In this document: positions 13,527 to 14,790 of the stretch, piece by piece
How the letters are laid out: every line of letters begins with the position of its first letter
How positions within the stretch are numbered: position 1 is the stretch's first letter
Origin: UBA9865 sp035647835
Lineage (GTDB): Bacteria; Bacillota; Dethiobacteria; Dethiobacterales; Dethiobacteraceae
NCBI GenBank assembly: GCA_035647835.1
Contig: DASRMS010000084.1
Location: 1-14,790, forward strand
Reading direction: 5' to 3'
DNA length: 14,790 bases
Position numbers and translations under genes: made by a program
The notes under the pieces: generated by a model
Database searches by the model: none
Told to the model about the DNA's origin: nothing
The model's input: the letters and a program-made list of their open reading frames with translations, nothing else

Positions 13527-14600
13527 ATGGGCGACTTTGCATTTATTATTCACCCCATCGAATTAGATGATGTTTTTCGTAAGTTTAAGTTCATGAAGAA
13601 GTGGCCTACGCCGTTGGTCGAAGGATTATTAACAATGGCACCACCGTTTAAGGTCTCAGAAATTACTGGTGTGCGCTCTGATCATGCCGAAACATCCGGC
13701 TATTTTGTGACTTGCCCCTTGACCTCTAAACAAATGGTGACATTGCCAGAAAAAAAAGTGCTTAAGAAGATAATCCAAACTGGTAAGGTTGCCCAAAAAC
13801 TAGGCGCGAAGGTTGTAGGGCTTGGGGCAATGACTGCTGTTGTTGGCGATGCAGGGATCACAATTGCTAAAAACCTAGATATTGCCGTGACCACAGGCAA
13901 TAGTTATACGGTAGCCACTGCTTTACAAGGGACTAAAAAGGCTGCTGACTTAATGGGAATTGATTTGTCGGAGGCAGAAATCCTGGTAGTTGGAGCCACC
14001 GGCTCTATCGGCAGCGTTTGTGCGCGAATTTTGGCAAGAGATGCTCGTTTTTTAACACTTGCTGCTCGGGATAGAGAAAAATTAGATTATATCGCAGCAC
14101 GTATTATGCGGGAAACCGGCTTGGCGGCCAAGGTGTCAACAGATATTAAGCGCTCTGTACAGCGTGCTGATATTATTATTACTGTCACCGGTGCGGCGGA
14201 GGCGGTAATTGATGTCATGGATCTCAAACCCGGTGCTGTTGTTTGTGACGTAGCACGTCCTCGCGATGTTTCTAAACGAACAGCAGCCCTAAGAGATGAC
14301 GTCTTAGTCATAGAGGGCGGTGTTGTTGACGTGCCTGGGGAAGTGGACTTTGGTTTCAATTTTGGTTTTCCTCCACGCACTTCATATGCCTGCATGGCAG
14401 AAACCATGCTGTTGGCTTTAGAAAAAAGATTTGAACCATTTACTTTAGGTCGTGATTTATCAGTGGAGCAAGTGGATGAAATAACCTGCATTGCTGAGAA
14501 ACACGGCTTTGGCATTTCAGGTTTCCGTAGTTTTGAACGTGCTGTTACAAATGAAGAGATTGCAGTTGTACGTAAAAATGCTGCTCGCAACCAACTATAA
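13527..14600 (+). CDS. Long-chain acyl-ACP reductase (AAR)-like protein
   Basis: The ATG at 13527 follows AGGAGGG, which overlaps the previous stop. The product has 357 residues; cyanobacterial AAR has about 340. Motifs occur in AAR order: FAFIIHPIE (4-12), FKVSEITG (41-48), GKVAQKLGAKVVGLGAMTAV (86-105), TTGNSYTVATA (122-132), the nucleotide-binding GATGSIGS (156-163), VIEGGVVDVPG (261-271), YACMAETMLLALE (287-299) with Cys289 at the position of the AAR catalytic cysteine, and GRDLSVEQ...KHGFG (308-329) near the C-terminus. AAR reduces acyl-ACP to fatty aldehyde with NADPH through an acyl-Cys intermediate. No aldehyde-deformylating oxygenase lies nearby. Databases may label such proteins shikimate dehydrogenase because of the Rossmann fold. 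Substrate and product here are inferred. Confidence 0.75.
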   Translation: MGDFAFIIHPIELDDVFRKFKFMKKWPTPLVEGLLTMAPPFKVSEITGVRSDHAETSGYFVTCPLTSKQMVTLPEKKVLKKIIQTGKVAQKLGAKVVGLGAMTAVVGDAGITIAKNLDIAVTTGNSYTVATALQGTKKAADLMGIDLSEAEILVVGATGSIGSVCARILARDARFLTLAARDREKLDYIAARIMRETGLAAKVSTDIKRSVQRADIIITVTGAAEAVIDVMDLKPGAVVCDVARPRDVSKRTAALRDDVLVIEGGVVDVPGEVDFGFNFGFPPRTSYACMAETMLLALEKRFEPFTLGRDLSVEQVDEITCIAEKHGFGISGFRSFERAVTNEEIAVVRKNAARNQL

Positions 14601-14630
14601 AAAATAGGCCGTATGTGCGGCCTATTTTTT
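14599..14630 (+). terminator. Terminator of the AAR-like operon
   Basis: AAAAAATAGGCCG (14599-14611) pairs perfectly with CGGCCTATTTTTT (14618-14630) around a six-base loop, giving a U tract. It overlaps the stop codon by two bases and could work in both directions. Confidence 0.92.
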
Positions 14631-14648
14631 GGCTTTAGCTATTGTTGC

Positions 14649-14668
14649 TAGTTAGTGTAAACTTACTA
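14649..14668. repeat. Inverted repeat near a possible promoter
   Basis: TAGTTAGT (14649-14656) and ACTTACTA (14661-14668) are inverted with one mismatch around a GTAA loop. A weak TTGCTA / 16 bp / TATAGG promoter (14645-14672) overlaps it, so it may be an operator. Confidence 0.3.
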
Positions 14669-14707
14669 TAGGGCTTTTGGAGGAAAACACCCCCAATTTG
14701 TAGAAAA

Positions 14708-14766
14708 AAGACTTCACCGTCCCGGAAGGACAAGTAACTAAAAATAGTCACTCGAGGTGAAGTCTT
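14708..14766 (+). promoter_or_regulatory. Structured leader hiding the Shine-Dalgarno of the next gene
   Basis: AAGACTTCACC (14708-14718) pairs perfectly with GGTGAAGTCTT (14756-14766), directly before the ATG at 14767. Inside lie two further hairpins: GTCC/GGAC (14719-14731 region) and GTAACTA/TAGTCAC (one mismatch, about 14733-14751). Together they suggest a three-way junction. The ribosome site AGGTGA (14755-14760) is in the closing stem. It could be a regulatory RNA or a protective hairpin at the end of a mobile element. Confidence 0.55.
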
Positions 14767-14790
14767 ATGAAAATAGTTCAACACATGCTT
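14767..14790 (+). CDS. Start of a truncated gene, product unknown
   Basis: The ATG at 14767 follows AGGTGA (14755-14760) with a six-base spacing and opens a frame of eight codons, MKIVQHML, cut by the window end. Too little is visible to name a family. The structured leader is like those that protect transposase genes from read-through translation, but that is a guess. Confidence 0.45.

Noticed and set aside
14087..14590. 167-codon minus-strand open frame
   Set aside because: It is antisense to the AAR-like gene, Ser/Thr/Pro-rich with no ribosome site or family resemblance; a shadow frame.
1..14790. CRISPR array, rRNA or complete mobile element
   Set aside because: No regularly spaced repeats, rRNA-like segments, transposase or integrase domains were seen; only the cut gene at 14767 might belong to an element.

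Overview
The window looks like chromosomal DNA from a low-to-medium GC, spore-forming, anaerobic Firmicute, probably class Clostridia (Peptococcaceae/Dethiobacter-like). The basis is strong AGGAGG ribosome sites, many GTG/TTG starts, a Cys-rich SPOCS-type coat protein behind a sigma-K-like promoter, a CotF-like coat protein, a DegV protein, and oxygen-sensitive BcrAD/HgdB-type iron-sulfur proteins. No genus can be named from the sequence alone.

Layout. Positions 1-1174 (minus) hold an unrecognised, partial propeller-like/coiled-coil protein, divergent from a Cys-rich coat-like protein (1348-2016). A GT4 glycosyltransferase (2401-3555) converges, across one bidirectional terminator, on a 58-codon ferritin-like mini-gene (3670-3846, minus). 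Next come a two-gene envelope-stress-like operon (PspC-domain protein plus LiaF-like protein, 3986-5250), a CotF-like coat protein (5406-5882) and a DegV/FakB-type fatty-acid-binding protein (6028-6885). A tRNA-Pro(CGG) lies on the minus strand with its own promoter and two tandem terminators. Positions 7481-10501 are a tight three-gene operon: two paralogous HgdB/DUF2229-like proteins and a BcrAD-type ATPase activase. A small XRE regulator, DusB, and a three-gene operon follow (12079-14600): an HTH regulator, an uncharacterised protein often labelled quinate dehydrogenase, and a protein whose motifs match cyanobacterial long-chain acyl-ACP reductase (AAR). The window ends in the first eight codons of a gene whose Shine-Dalgarno sits inside an 11-bp inverted repeat.

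How the genes may work together. Two parts are the most interesting. The 12079-14600 operon carries an AAR-like enzyme with the catalytic-type Cys, a Rossmann motif and the AAR C-terminal signature, in a bacterium with no visible aldehyde-deformylating partner. It is headed by a regulator whose promoter carries tandem TGTRCACAAT repeats. The 7481-10501 operon looks like a split version of the large BcrAD-DUF2229-HgdB proteins that include the clostridial plasmalogen synthase. Together with DegV and a lipid-type GT4 enzyme, a membrane-lipid or fatty-aldehyde theme is possible, but this link is inference from family resemblance and proximity.
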